Shown here one piece after another: positions 46,765 through 55,204 of a stretch of 64,000 nucleotides of DNA. The notes beneath the pieces are model-generated. The model was not told where the DNA came from. It searched no databases and saw only the letters and a list, made by a program, of their open reading frames with translations. Position numbers and translations under genes: made by a program. Source of the DNA: Xanthomonas sp. (lineage in GTDB: Bacteria > Pseudomonadota > Gammaproteobacteria > Xanthomonadales > Xanthomonadaceae); contig NZ_JAFIWC010000025.1 in the NCBI RefSeq assembly GCF_017163755.1, forward strand, positions 1 through 64,000. Reading direction: 5' to 3'. The first letter of the stretch is position 1; each line of letters starts with the position of its first letter.

Positions 46765-48180
46765 TTACTCCTGGGGCGGTTCCACTGTCTTGGCCTGGCT
46801 GCCGAAACCGCCGTCGGCTTCGGCGGCCAGGTAGGCGAACACGGTGTAGGCGGCGACGTTCTGCGCCAGCGCCGTGGGGTCGATCTTGTCCAGGGTGTCG
46901 TCGGCGGTGTGGTGCAGGTCGAAGTAGTCGGTCCCGTCCTGCGCCAGCCACGCCCAGGCGCCGCCCTTGGCCGCGAGCGGGCCGACGTCGGGGCCGGGGC
47001 CGCCCTTGTCCGGCGCGTACTCGATGCCCAGTGGCGCCAGCGCCTCGGCGATCTGCCGGGTCGCCTCGCGCGAGCCGGCCGCGTCGCCGGAGCCGGTGTT
47101 GAACGCGTAGATGCGGCCGGCGCCGAAGTCGCTCTCGGCGGCGACCTGGTGCAGCGCCACGTCCTTGGCGTGCGCCTGCGCGTAGGCCTTGCCGCCATAC
47201 AGGCCCTGCTCCTCGTTGGCGAAGGCCACCACGCGGATGCTGCGCTTGGGCGCTTGCTTGAGCTGGCCGATCAGGTGCCCGGCGGCCATGGTGATGCCGA
47301 CGCCGGCGCCGTCGTCGATCGCGCCGGTGCCCAGGTCCCACGAATCCAGGTGGCCGCCGATCACCACCACTTCCTTGGGCTTGCTGCGCCCGGTGATCTC
47401 GCCGATCACGTTGTACGAGGTGGCTTCGCCGTCCCAGCCGCAGTCCAGCGCCAGGCGCAGGCGGGTGGGGCCGCGCGCGACCAGCCGCGCCAGCTGGTTG
47501 GCGTCGGGCACCGACAGCGCCGCCGCCGGCACCGGGGTCAGGCCTTCGTCGAAGCGGGTGATGCCGGTGTGCGGCACGCGGTGCGAGTCGGTGCCGGCCG
47601 AGCGCATCACGAAGCCGATCGCGCCCTTGCGGATCGCTTCGGACGGCCCCTTGCTGCGCACCGCGCCGCCGTTGCCGTAGTCCTTGCCGTCGCGCGCCTT
47701 GACCATCTGGTAGTCGACGAAGGCGATCTTGCCGCTCAGCGAGCCGGCCGGCGCGGCCTGCAGCGCGGCCAGGTCGGGAAAGCGCACGACCTCGGCCTCG
47801 ACGGTGCCGGCCGGGCTGCCGCCCAATGCGGTGACGGTCAACGGCTGCGCGTGCGCGCCGAGCACCTGCGCGTGCTCGCTGCGGCGCTCCCACTTCGGAA
47901 ACGTCACCGGCTCGGTCCACACCTTGTCGAAGCCCAGCGCCTTGAACTTGGCCTTGGCCCACGCAACCGCGCGCGCGTCGGCTTCGCCGCCGGCGATGCG
48001 CGGGCCGACCTCGGTGGTCAGCGATTCGACCACCTTCCAGCCGGTGTCGTCGGCCAGCGCCTGCTCGCGCAGCGTGGACGCGGTGGCCAGCGCCGCCGGC
48101 GGAATGCGCGTGCCGTCCGCGGCGATGGCGGAAGAGGTGGCGAGCACGGCGGCGATGACGGCGGCAAGACGACGGGGCAT
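46765..48180 (-). CDS. Secreted M28-family zinc aminopeptidase
   Basis: The 471-residue enzyme has a signal peptide (MPRRLAAVIAAVLATSSAIAA), a protease-associated insertion domain and the M28 metal site: GGHLDSWDLGTGAIDDGAG (first His and bridging Asp), NEEQGLYG (catalytic and ligand Glu), AESDFGAG (Asp) and DLHHTADDTLDKID (second His). It releases N-terminal amino acids from peptides in the periplasm or outside the cell. The ATG at 48180 starts the signal peptide exactly; upstream in-frame sequence comes from the mscL 3' region. Confidence 0.92.
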   Translation of the reverse strand: MPRRLAAVIAAVLATSSAIAADGTRIPPAALATASTLREQALADDTGWKVVESLTTEVGPRIAGGEADARAVAWAKAKFKALGFDKVWTEPVTFPKWERRSEHAQVLGAHAQPLTVTALGGSPAGTVEAEVVRFPDLAALQAAPAGSLSGKIAFVDYQMVKARDGKDYGNGGAVRSKGPSEAIRKGAIGFVMRSAGTDSHRVPHTGITRFDEGLTPVPAAALSVPDANQLARLVARGPTRLRLALDCGWDGEATSYNVIGEITGRSKPKEVVVIGGHLDSWDLGTGAIDDGAGVGITMAAGHLIGQLKQAPKRSIRVVAFANEEQGLYGGKAYAQAHAKDVALHQVAAESDFGAGRIYAFNTGSGDAAGSREATRQIAEALAPLGIEYAPDKGGPGPDVGPLAAKGGAWAWLAQDGTDYFDLHHTADDTLDKIDPTALAQNVAAYTVFAYLAAEADGGFGSQAKTVEPPQE

Positions 48181-48248
48181 GGGCGACTCCGCAAGCAGGG
48201 GAAGCGCCGAGCTTAGCAGCGCGTGGCCGGCGCGCCCTGTGCGGGAGG

Positions 48249-48677
48249 TCACCCCTCGCGGGTGGTCGGCGCGGGCTTCTGCAGCGAATCGCGGATCTCG
48301 CGCAGCAGCACCACTTCCTCGCTCGGTGCCTTGGGCGCCGGCGGTTCCTTGCGCGCGATGCGGTTGATGGCCTTGACCAGCATGAAGATCGCGAAGGCGA
48401 CGATCACGAACTGGATGATGGTGTTGAGGAAGTCGCCGATGCCGACCACCACCGCCGGCACTTCCTTGCCGGCCGCATCGACGCTGGCCGCCTTCAGCGT
48501 CCACGCCCAGCGCGAGAAATCCACGCCGCCGGCCAGCAGGCCGATCGGCGGCATGATCACCTTCTCCACCAGCGCGGTGACGATCTTGCCGAACGCGGCG
48601 CCGAGCACCACGCCCACGGCCAGGTCCAGTACGTTGCCGCGCATGGCGAATTCCTTGAACTCGCTGATCATGCCCAT
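48249..48677 (-). CDS. mscL: Large-conductance mechanosensitive channel
   Basis: The 142-residue MscL pentamer subunit opens under membrane tension to release solutes after osmotic downshock. [33 protein letters not shown] covers the amphipathic N-helix and TM1, whose glycine/alanine face lines the pore. [23 protein letters not shown] is TM2, and a cytoplasmic helix bundle ([13 protein letters not shown]) ends it. A GAGGAG ribosome site precedes the ATG. Confidence 0.96.
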   Translation of the reverse strand: MGMISEFKEFAMRGNVLDLAVGVVLGAAFGKIVTALVEKVIMPPIGLLAGGVDFSRWAWTLKAASVDAAGKEVPAVVVGIGDFLNTIIQFVIVAFAIFMLVKAINRIARKEPPAPKAPSEEVVLLREIRDSLQKPAPTTREG

Positions 48678-49257
48678 CGGGAACTCCTCATTCGTTCGCG
48701 GGCCTGTCGCCGCGGCGTCAGCCTACCGCAGCCGGTGTCGGTGGTGGATCAAGCCGACTGCATCGGTCGGCGCGTTTGTCGATGCAGCGATGCATGCGGG
48801 CCGGCGGCGCCGGCAAAGCGTCGGGACTGAAGTCCCTCCTACAGAAGCGCTAAGCGGCGGGATATGTGTCGCCGGGAGTCATCGCTGCAGAGCCAAGTCC
48901 TGGGCGAGCCAAGCGTTGGGCTTGGCGAGCACAGGGCATCATGTCGATGGACGTCAACGTGCAACCGCACCCAGTTGCCCGCGTTGAACAGGCTGCGTAA
49001 CGGATCCGGCACCGGCCCGCCGAACGCAAGCAGGCGGCCCCGGAAGACCACCGTCGGCATGCACCTGCGCCAGCACCGAATCGCCCAGGCGCTGCTTGCC
49101 GCCGCGCAGGCCGATCAGCCACGGCTCGCTGTCGGTATCGCGCGCCAGCAGCGGGGCCGGCCGGGGCCGCGCATCGACCACTGGCGCGAACGTGGACACG
49201 ATCAGGGAGACGGGGAAACGCTCTCGTGCGTGGCGCCGCGGCCGCCGAACCGAAGGC
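48678..49257. other. Gene-poor stretch with one interspersed repeat and a decayed frame
   Basis: The first 140 bases show nothing recognisable. A single inverted unit of the interspersed repeat (TCGGGACTGAAGTCCCTCCTACAG) lies at 48820-48844. From about 49200 back to 48950 two minus-strand frames have protein-like composition (PLLARDTDSEPWLIGLRGGK in one, VVFRGRLLAFGGP in the other), suggesting a frameshifted gene fragment. I cannot name its family. Confidence 0.5.
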
Positions 49258-49968
49258 TCACGCGCCGCCGATCACGCCATGGCGCTCGGCGACGTTCTCC
49301 AGCCGCGCGCTGAAGCGGTCGCCCGGCTGCAGCGCGGCAACGCCGGCCGGCGTGCCCATGAACACCAGGTCGCCGGCGCGCAGCGCGAACAGCTTGGACA
49401 GCTCGTGCAGGATCTCCGGCACGTTCCAGATCATCTGGTCCAGCAGCGACTGCTGGCGCACCTGCCCGTTGACTTCCAGCGACAGGTTGAGTGCCTCGAG
49501 CGCGCCCACTTCGCCGGCCGGAACCAGTTCGCTGATCGGCGCGGAGAGGTCGAAGCCCTTGCTGATGTCCCACGGCAGGCCCTTGGCCTTGGCCGCGGCC
49601 TGCAGGTCGCGGCGGGTCAGGTCCAGGCCCACGCCGTAGGCCAGCACCAGCGCTTCGGCATCCTCGACCGCCAGCACGCCGGCCGGCGCGTCGCGGCCGA
49701 TCGCCACCACCAGTTCCACTTCGTGGTGCAGCTCGCGGGTGGCGGACGGGTAGGGGATGGATTCGTCGCCGATGACGATCGCATCGGCGGGTTTCATGAA
49801 GAAGGTCGGCTGGCCGCGTTCGGCCTTCGAGCCCGGCGCGCTGGCGCCCATCTCGCGCGCATGGTCGGCGAAGTTGCGGCCCACGCAGTAGATGCGATGC
49901 ACCGGAAACAGCCCGAGCCCGCGCACCGGAACGCGCGGCGCCTGGGCCGCAGCAAACAGATCTTTCAT
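49258..49968 (-). CDS. Fumarylacetoacetate hydrolase-family protein
   Basis: The 236-residue FAH-fold enzyme has IYCVGRNFADHAREMG at the N-terminus, HHEVELVVAIGRDA (the Glu pair that binds the divalent metal), YGVGLDLTRRDLQ and DLVFMGTPAGVAALQPGD. Members of this size (YcgM/FAHD1 type) act as acylpyruvate hydrolases or oxaloacetate decarboxylases. No aromatic-degradation genes are nearby. The ATG at 49968 starts on the family N-terminus. Confidence 0.9.
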   Translation of the reverse strand: MKDLFAAAQAPRVPVRGLGLFPVHRIYCVGRNFADHAREMGASAPGSKAERGQPTFFMKPADAIVIGDESIPYPSATRELHHEVELVVAIGRDAPAGVLAVEDAEALVLAYGVGLDLTRRDLQAAAKAKGLPWDISKGFDLSAPISELVPAGEVGALEALNLSLEVNGQVRQQSLLDQMIWNVPEILHELSKLFALRAGDLVFMGTPAGVAALQPGDRFSARLENVAERHGVIGGA

Positions 49969-50063
49969 CGCACACGCATCCTGAGAAGGGGATGCGTCAG
50001 TCTAGCGTCTCCACGCGCGTGGAGGATTCAGCAGGCGCGCCTTCGCGAATCCCCGATCGTCGC

Positions 50064-50327
50064 CTACAACGGCAACGCCGGCTTGCGCACCACGCGGTAT
50101 TCGCCTTCGACCACGCGGGTGGGCGCCGCAGTGCGCTTGTTGCGCTGGCTCAGCAGCTTGAAGGCGATGCCGCCGAGGATCATCGCCGCGCCGACGAACA
50201 CGCTGACGAACACCAGCACCGCCAGGATCGCCAGGCCCAGCACGCCGGCCGCCAGCTTCATCAGCGGATGGCGGGGCTTGCGCGGCTCGAAGAAGGGCCG
50301 GAACTGCTCGGAACTGAAAACGCGCAT
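50064..50327 (-). CDS. Small hypothetical membrane protein
   Basis: An 87-residue protein with one long hydrophobic segment (LAAGVLGLAILAVLVFVSVFVGAAMILGGIAF, about 25-56). It is flanked by a basic N-terminal region (FFEPRKPRHP) and a basic C-terminal tail (RNKRTAAPTRVVEGEYRVV). I do not recognise a family. The normal GC content and clear ATG suggest a genuine gene. Confidence 0.6.
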   Translation of the reverse strand: MRVFSSEQFRPFFEPRKPRHPLMKLAAGVLGLAILAVLVFVSVFVGAAMILGGIAFKLLSQRNKRTAAPTRVVEGEYRVVRKPALPL

Positions 50328-50627
50328 GGCAGAAGTCTGTGTCAGTTGGAACCGATGTCGCGCAGTATCGGGGCTGGCGTTTGTGACGGAGTGAAAACTT
50401 CGTTAAGGGAAAAATTAACAACTCTTTGACGCAGCCCGCCGATGCGCCTGTGCTGGTTCAGCCGCAAACGCTGTGCATGCCGGCGTGTTCGAACGGTCGT
50501 GTTCGAGCCAAGGCGCCATATCGCTGCAAGCACAAGGCCTGGCGCCAGCGTCGTCGTCCCTCACAGCGCGGGACCGGCGTCCCGGCCATGCCAGAATGCG
50601 GCTACTTCACCGCACAGCCGCGTCTGC

Positions 50628-50966
50628 ATGTCCGACTCCTTTTCCGTCCTGGCGACCCTGAATCAGTTGGAATCCGGCGCCTTTCTCGAGGTCGAGGCGG
50701 CGATCGACGGCGAGGCGGAGTCGCTGCTGCTGTATCGCGACGGCGACGCGGTGCGCGCGTGGTTGAACATCTGCCCGCACGCCGGACGCCGGCTCGACTG
50801 GGCGCCGGGCCAGTTCCTGAAGAGCCGCGAAGGGCACTTGGTATGCGCTGCGCATGGCGCCGCGTTCGAGCTGCAGCACGGCCAGTGCGTGTCCGGCCCG
50901 TGCAAGGGCGATGCGCTGCGCGCGGTGCCGGTGGCGGTGCGCGACGGGCAGGTGCTGCTGGCATAG
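50628..50966 (+). CDS. Rieske [2Fe-2S] domain protein
   Basis: A 112-residue stand-alone Rieske ferredoxin-like protein. Cys49 and His51 (NICPHAG) with Cys73 and His76 (LVCAAHGAAF) bind the [2Fe-2S] cluster. It has no membrane helix or partner oxygenase nearby, so it may serve as a soluble electron carrier or as a small NirD-like subunit. The ATG at 50628 was chosen because the upstream in-frame extension reads as low-quality sequence. Confidence 0.88.
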   Translation: MSDSFSVLATLNQLESGAFLEVEAAIDGEAESLLLYRDGDAVRAWLNICPHAGRRLDWAPGQFLKSREGHLVCAAHGAAFELQHGQCVSGPCKGDALRAVPVAVRDGQVLLA

Positions 50967-51009
50967 GCGCGCTGATGCGCCTCCGCCCTGGTGTCGCCAG
51001 GACCGGATG

Positions 51010-51052
51010 GTAGGAGCGGCTCCGGGTGGCCTCGGGCCATCAGTCGCGACAG
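51010..51052. repeat. Interspersed repeat, divergent copy
   Basis: GTAGGAGCGGCTCCGGGTGGC followed by CATCAGTCGCGACAGG is a copy of the TAGGAGCGGCTTCAG-type repeat with a modified centre. It lies downstream of the Rieske gene. The rest of 50967-51224 holds no recognisable feature. Confidence 0.6.
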
Positions 51053-51224
51053 GCTTGTACGTGCACGGCTGATGGCGCGAAGCCATCCGCAGATGCTCCC
51101 GCGAGGTCGTCTGCAACACAGATGGGAAAATCTCCCTGGATGTGGTTCCCGCGCCATCCGCAGCTTCGTCGCGGTCGCGGCTGGCAGGGCTACCTCAAGC
51201 CGACGCGCTAGGCGCGCCCCACGC

Positions 51225-53093
51225 TCAGAACGCGCCCCACCACGCCATCGACATCAGGTTGACCATCAGCACCACGACCAGGGTGTAGATCAGCGACAAC
51301 GGCGCGCCCACGCGCCACAGCTCGCGCGGCTGGTAGTTGGCCGGGCCGGTGATCATCGAGATCACCGGATTGGACGCGGTCATCAGGTTGTTCGACGCCG
51401 ACAGCGCCACGATCAGCGCGAACGCGGTCGGGTTGCCGCCGGCCGCCAGCGCCAGGTTGACCGCGATCGGCACCATCACGATGGTCGCGCCGACATGGCT
51501 GATCACCAGCGAGAACGCGGTGGCCAGCAGCGCCAACGCGATCTCCAGCGCCCACACCGGCACGCCCTCGGGCAGCTGCGCAATGGTGTGCCCGGCGACC
51601 CAGGCCGCCGCGCCGCTGCTGTCCATGGCCCAGCCCAGCGGGATCAGCCCGGCCATCATGAAGATCGTCTTCCAGCTGATCGACGCGTAGGCCTCGTCCA
51701 TGCGCAGCACGCCGGTCAGCAGCATGCCGGCCACGCCGGTCATCAGGGTCAGCGCCACCGGCAGCTTGGAGGTCAGCGCGATCAGGATGGTCAGCGCGAA
51801 GATGGTCATCGCGATCTTGAACTTGTGCGGGCGATGCTCGCCCTTCGGGTAGTCGGTGACCACCACGAAGTCGCGGCTCTCCGAGGCCTGCGCCAGGTCC
51901 TGCCAGATGCTGTGGAACACCAGCATGTCGCCGGCGCGCAACGGCACCTTGCGCACGTCCTCGCGGATCACCTGCTTGTCGCGGTTGATCGCCAGCAGGC
52001 TGATGCCGGCCTGCTTGCGCAGGCGCAGCTCGGCCGCGCTCTTGCCGATGAAGCGCGAGGTCGGCGGGATCACCGCCTCGGAGATGCCGGCGCGGCTGGG
52101 ATTGAACAGGTCGCCGAGGTTGCGCAACCGCGAGGACAGGCGCAGGAACTGGTTCTGCGCGAAGTCGGCCACCTGCTGACGCTCGCCCATCACCCCGAGC
52201 ACGCTGCCGACCCAGATGCGCATGTCCGCCGGCGGCGCCAGGCGGGTGTCGTTGCCGGTCTTCAGCGCCAGCAGCAGCGGCGCCTCGTGCAGCGTCTCCG
52301 CCTCGCCCAGGGTCATGCCGACCATCGGGCTGTCGGCGCTGACGATCAGCTCGAACACGTCGCCTTCGATGCCGTAGGTGCGCGCGAAATAGCTCTCGGT
52401 GCGCGCCGGGGTGACCCCGTCGTTGATCAGTTGCTCTTCCTCGATCAGCTTCTTGTCGCCGCGCACGCGGAAATAGATCAGCGAGGCCAGCAGCAACGCC
52501 AGGCCGATCGGCAGCGGCGCGAACATGCGCAGCGGCTCGATGGTGGCCATGCCCGAGGGCAGGTTGTTGTTGGCCGACTGCAGCAGGTCGTTGAGCAGGA
52601 TCAGCGGCGAATTGCCGACCATGGTCAGCGCGCCGCCCATCACGATCGCCGCGGCGATGGGCAGCAGCAGGCGCTGCAGGGTCAGCCCGGTGCGCGCGGC
52701 CAGGCGCGAGGCCACCGGCAGGTACAGCGCCATCACCGACGGGTTCTGCATGAACGAGGAATTGAGCCCGGCGATGGCGGTGGTCAGCAGCATCAGCCGC
52801 TCCTCCACCCCGCGCGCGCGGCGCAGCAGCCACGAGGCCAGCCGGTTCAGCGCGCCGGTGCGTTCCAGCCCGGCGCCGAGGATGGTGGTGGCGATGATGC
52901 TCATCACCGCGTTGCCGGAGAAGCCGCTGAACAGCTCTTCCGGCGGGATCAGCCCGGTCACCCCGAGCACCACCAGCACCACCAGCGCGACCACGTCGGC
53001 ACGGATGCGCTCGAACACGAACATCGCCATGGTGAAGCCGACCAGCCCGAGCACGAGCCTCATGTCGTTGGTCAGCGTCAGCGCGGTGTCCAT
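51225..53093 (-). CDS. SLC13-family anion permease with two RCK_C domains
   Basis: The 622-residue inner-membrane protein has the DASS/CitT helix bundle split by two TrkA-C (RCK_C) regulatory domains at about residues 215-400 (VFELIVSADSPMVGMTLGEA and RLRKQAGISLLAINRDKQVIRED). SSFMQNPSVMALYLPV and LSASNNLMTASNPVISM are the paired substrate/sodium loops. Permeases of this architecture carry sulfate or dicarboxylates. The sulfur locus elsewhere in the window makes sulfate attractive, but the sequence does not decide. The ATG is at 53093. Confidence 0.87.
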   Translation of the reverse strand: MDTALTLTNDMRLVLGLVGFTMAMFVFERIRADVVALVVLVVLGVTGLIPPEELFSGFSGNAVMSIIATTILGAGLERTGALNRLASWLLRRARGVEERLMLLTTAIAGLNSSFMQNPSVMALYLPVASRLAARTGLTLQRLLLPIAAAIVMGGALTMVGNSPLILLNDLLQSANNNLPSGMATIEPLRMFAPLPIGLALLLASLIYFRVRGDKKLIEEEQLINDGVTPARTESYFARTYGIEGDVFELIVSADSPMVGMTLGEAETLHEAPLLLALKTGNDTRLAPPADMRIWVGSVLGVMGERQQVADFAQNQFLRLSSRLRNLGDLFNPSRAGISEAVIPPTSRFIGKSAAELRLRKQAGISLLAINRDKQVIREDVRKVPLRAGDMLVFHSIWQDLAQASESRDFVVVTDYPKGEHRPHKFKIAMTIFALTILIALTSKLPVALTLMTGVAGMLLTGVLRMDEAYASISWKTIFMMAGLIPLGWAMDSSGAAAWVAGHTIAQLPEGVPVWALEIALALLATAFSLVISHVGATIVMVPIAVNLALAAGGNPTAFALIVALSASNNLMTASNPVISMITGPANYQPRELWRVGAPLSLIYTLVVVLMVNLMSMAWWGAF

Positions 53094-53101
53094 GGGAGGC
53101 C

Positions 53102-53236
53102 GGGATTGGGGATGGGGGATTCGGGATTAGATGACGGCGGGAATCGGGGCCGGCCGCGGCAATGGCGTGCCGAAGCATTGCGTGCGGATGGTGGCGGATT
53201 CGCTCCTCATCCCTGATCCCGAATCCTCAATCCCGG
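53102..53236. repeat. Inverted heptamer arrays (GGGATTC type) overlapping the trmB 3' end
   Basis: Four heptamers (GGGATTG, GGGATGG, GGGATTC, GGGATTA) run from 53102 to 53129. The inverted arm CATCCCTGATCCCGAATCC continues to CAATCCCGG at 53236. The second arm lies inside trmB and encodes its final nine residues and stop. The element separates trmB from the downstream permease gene. Confidence 0.85.
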
Positions 53237-53965
53237 CTTGTCGTACACCAAATCCCACACGCCGTGGCCAAGCTTCTGCCCGCGGGTCTCGAAGTGGGTC
53301 TGCGGGCGCCATGGCGGGCGCGGCACGTGGCCGCGCGGGCCGGCGCGGTTGACCAGCCCGTCGGTGGCGTCGAGCACGTCCCACATCTGCTGGGCGTAGT
53401 CGGCCCAGTCGGTGGCCGCGTGCAGGCGGCCGCCGTCGCGCAGCTTGCGCACCAGCAGCGCGGCGAACGCCGGCTGCAGCAGGCGGCGCTTGTTGTGGCG
53501 CTTCTTGTGCCAGGGGTCGGGGAAGTAGATCCGCACCTCGTCCAGCGCGCCGTCGGCGATCTCGCGTTCGAGCACCTCCACCGCGTCGTGGTGGTACAGG
53601 CGCACGTTGTCGCTGCCATCGGCGGCCAGCGCGTTGAGCACGCGGCCCACGCCGGGCGCATGCACCTCGATGCCGATGTAGTCGCGCGCGGGGTCCTGGC
53701 GCGCGGCGAAGCGCAGGGCCTCGCCGTTGCCGAAGCCGATCTCCAGCACCTTCGGCGCGGGCCGGCCGAACGCCGCGTCCAGGTCGCGCGGGGCGCCGGC
53801 GTAGTCCAGGCCGAAGCGCGGCCACAGTTCGTCGAACGCGCGCTGCTGGGCCGGGGTGAAGCGGCCCTGGCGCAGCACGAAGCTGCGCACCTGGCGGCGG
53901 CCTTCCTCGACGGTGAAGGGCTTGGGCGGGGTCTTGGCGCCGGCGCTGGAAAAGGGATCGGTCAT
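53207..53965 (-). CDS. trmB: tRNA (guanine-N7)-methyltransferase
   Basis: The 252-residue TrmB methylates G46 of t[19 protein letters not shown] is the SAM-binding motif [17 protein letters not shown] follows, and [17 protein letters not shown] is the family signature, with [19 protein letters not shown] near the end. The final residues PGLRIRDQG are encoded by an inverted heptamer array, so the native C-terminus has been altered. The start ATG is 10 bases downstream of thiG. Confidence 0.94.
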   Translation of the reverse strand: MTDPFSSAGAKTPPKPFTVEEGRRQVRSFVLRQGRFTPAQQRAFDELWPRFGLDYAGAPRDLDAAFGRPAPKVLEIGFGNGEALRFAARQDPARDYIGIEVHAPGVGRVLNALAADGSDNVRLYHHDAVEVLEREIADGALDEVRIYFPDPWHKKRHNKRRLLQPAFAALLVRKLRDGGRLHAATDWADYAQQMWDVLDATDGLVNRAGPRGHVPRPPWRPQTHFETRGQKLGHGVWDLVYDKPGLRIRDQG

Positions 53966-53975
53966 CGGCGCGGCC

Positions 53976-54770
53976 TCAGCCGATCAGTCCGTCCACCGGC
54001 GAGGACGCGCTGGCGTAGCGCTTGCGCGGAATGCGCCCGGCCAGGAACGCCTCGCGCCCGGCCTCGACCGCCTTGCGCATCGCGCTGGCCATCAGCACCG
54101 GGTTGCGCGCGCCGGCGATGGCGGTGTTCATCAGCACGCCGTCGCAGCCCAGCTCCATCGCGATCGCCGCGTCCGAGGCGGTGCCGACACCGGCGTCGAC
54201 GATGATCGGCACCTTGGCGTTGTCGATGATCTCCATCAGGTTGTAGCGGTTCTGGATGCCCAGGCCCGAGCCGATCGGCGCGGCCAGCGGCATCACCGCC
54301 ACGCAGCCGATCTCCTCCAGGCGCTTGGCCAGGATCGGGTCGTCGCTGGTGTAGACCATCACCTCGAATCCTTCGGCGACCAGCGTCTCGGCCGCCTTCA
54401 GGGTCTGGACCACGTCGGGGAACAGGGTGCGCTGGTCGCCGAGCACTTCCAGCTTGGTCAGATTGTGGCCGTCGAGCAGCTCGCGCGCCAGGCGGCAGGT
54501 GCGCACCGCATCCTCGGCGGTGTAGCAGCCGGCGGTGTTGGGCAGGATGGTGTAGCGCTCCGGCGGCAGCACGTCGAGCAGGTTGGGCTCGCCGGGGTTC
54601 TGGCCGATGTTGCTGCGGCGGATCGCCACGGTGACGATCTGCGCGCCGGCGGCCTCGGTGGCCAGGCGGGTCTCGTCGAGATCCTTGAACTTGCCGGTGC
54701 CGGTGAGCAGGCGGGAACGGTAGGGTTTGCCGGCGATCAACAGCGCGTCGTGGGGGGCTTGTGCGGTCAT
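53976..54770 (-). CDS. thiG: Thiazole synthase
   Basis: The 264-residue TIM-barrel enzyme forms the thiazole ring of thiamine from deoxyxylulose phosphate, dehydroglycine and ThiS thiocarboxylate. [32 protein letters not shown]-like [15 protein letters not shown] and [15 protein letters not shown] are conserved; the Lys in TKLEVLG is the Schiff-base residue. The ATG at 54770 lies 76 bases after thiS. The unit reads thiS-thiG-trmB on the minus strand. Confidence 0.95.
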   Translation of the reverse strand: MTAQAPHDALLIAGKPYRSRLLTGTGKFKDLDETRLATEAAGAQIVTVAIRRSNIGQNPGEPNLLDVLPPERYTILPNTAGCYTAEDAVRTCRLARELLDGHNLTKLEVLGDQRTLFPDVVQTLKAAETLVAEGFEVMVYTSDDPILAKRLEEIGCVAVMPLAAPIGSGLGIQNRYNLMEIIDNAKVPIIVDAGVGTASDAAIAMELGCDGVLMNTAIAGARNPVLMASAMRKAVEAGREAFLAGRIPRKRYASASSPVDGLIG

Positions 54771-54846
54771 CCCGGGATTATCGCCCATCGCGCGCGGCGC
54801 TGCCGAGCGCGCGCGCGCCGCGGCAGCCCGGGCGGTAGGCGAACGC

Positions 54847-55047
54847 TCAGCCGCCGCCGAGCGCGTGCACGATCTCGACCCGGTCGCCCTCGCGCAGCGC
54901 ATGGCTGGCGTGCTGGCCGCGCGGCACGATCGCGCCGTTCACCTCGACCGCGACGCGGCGCTGGGCGAGGCCTTCCTCGTGCAGCAGGTCGGCCACGGTG
55001 AGGCCGGATTCGAGCTGGCGGGCTTCGCCGTTGAGTTCGATGTTCAT
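54847..55047 (-). CDS. thiS: Sulfur carrier protein ThiS
   Basis: A 66-residue beta-grasp protein: [38 protein letters not shown], and a C-terminal ALGGG. The terminal Gly-Gly is adenylated and then thiocarboxylated to donate sulfur to ThiG. Members normally end in GG; the sequence here shows three glycines. No TPP riboswitch is visible in the 150 bases upstream. Confidence 0.93.
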   Translation of the reverse strand: MNIELNGEARQLESGLTVADLLHEEGLAQRRVAVEVNGAIVPRGQHASHALREGDRVEIVHALGGG

Positions 55048-55204
55048 GTCATCATTGTGCCGATGCGCGCCGTGCGGCGCGCGATGTATTGCGGCAGTGC
55101 AACGTGAGCGGCGGCGGCAGAGATGGAATCATGCCGACCATGCGGCTACGTATGTTCACGGCCGTTCTCTTGGTTCACCGTCATTATCGCCTGGGAGGGC
55201 ACCC

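Noticed and set aside
55048-55204. TPP riboswitch upstream of thiS
   Set aside because: I looked for the conserved thi-box elements on the minus strand and saw none.
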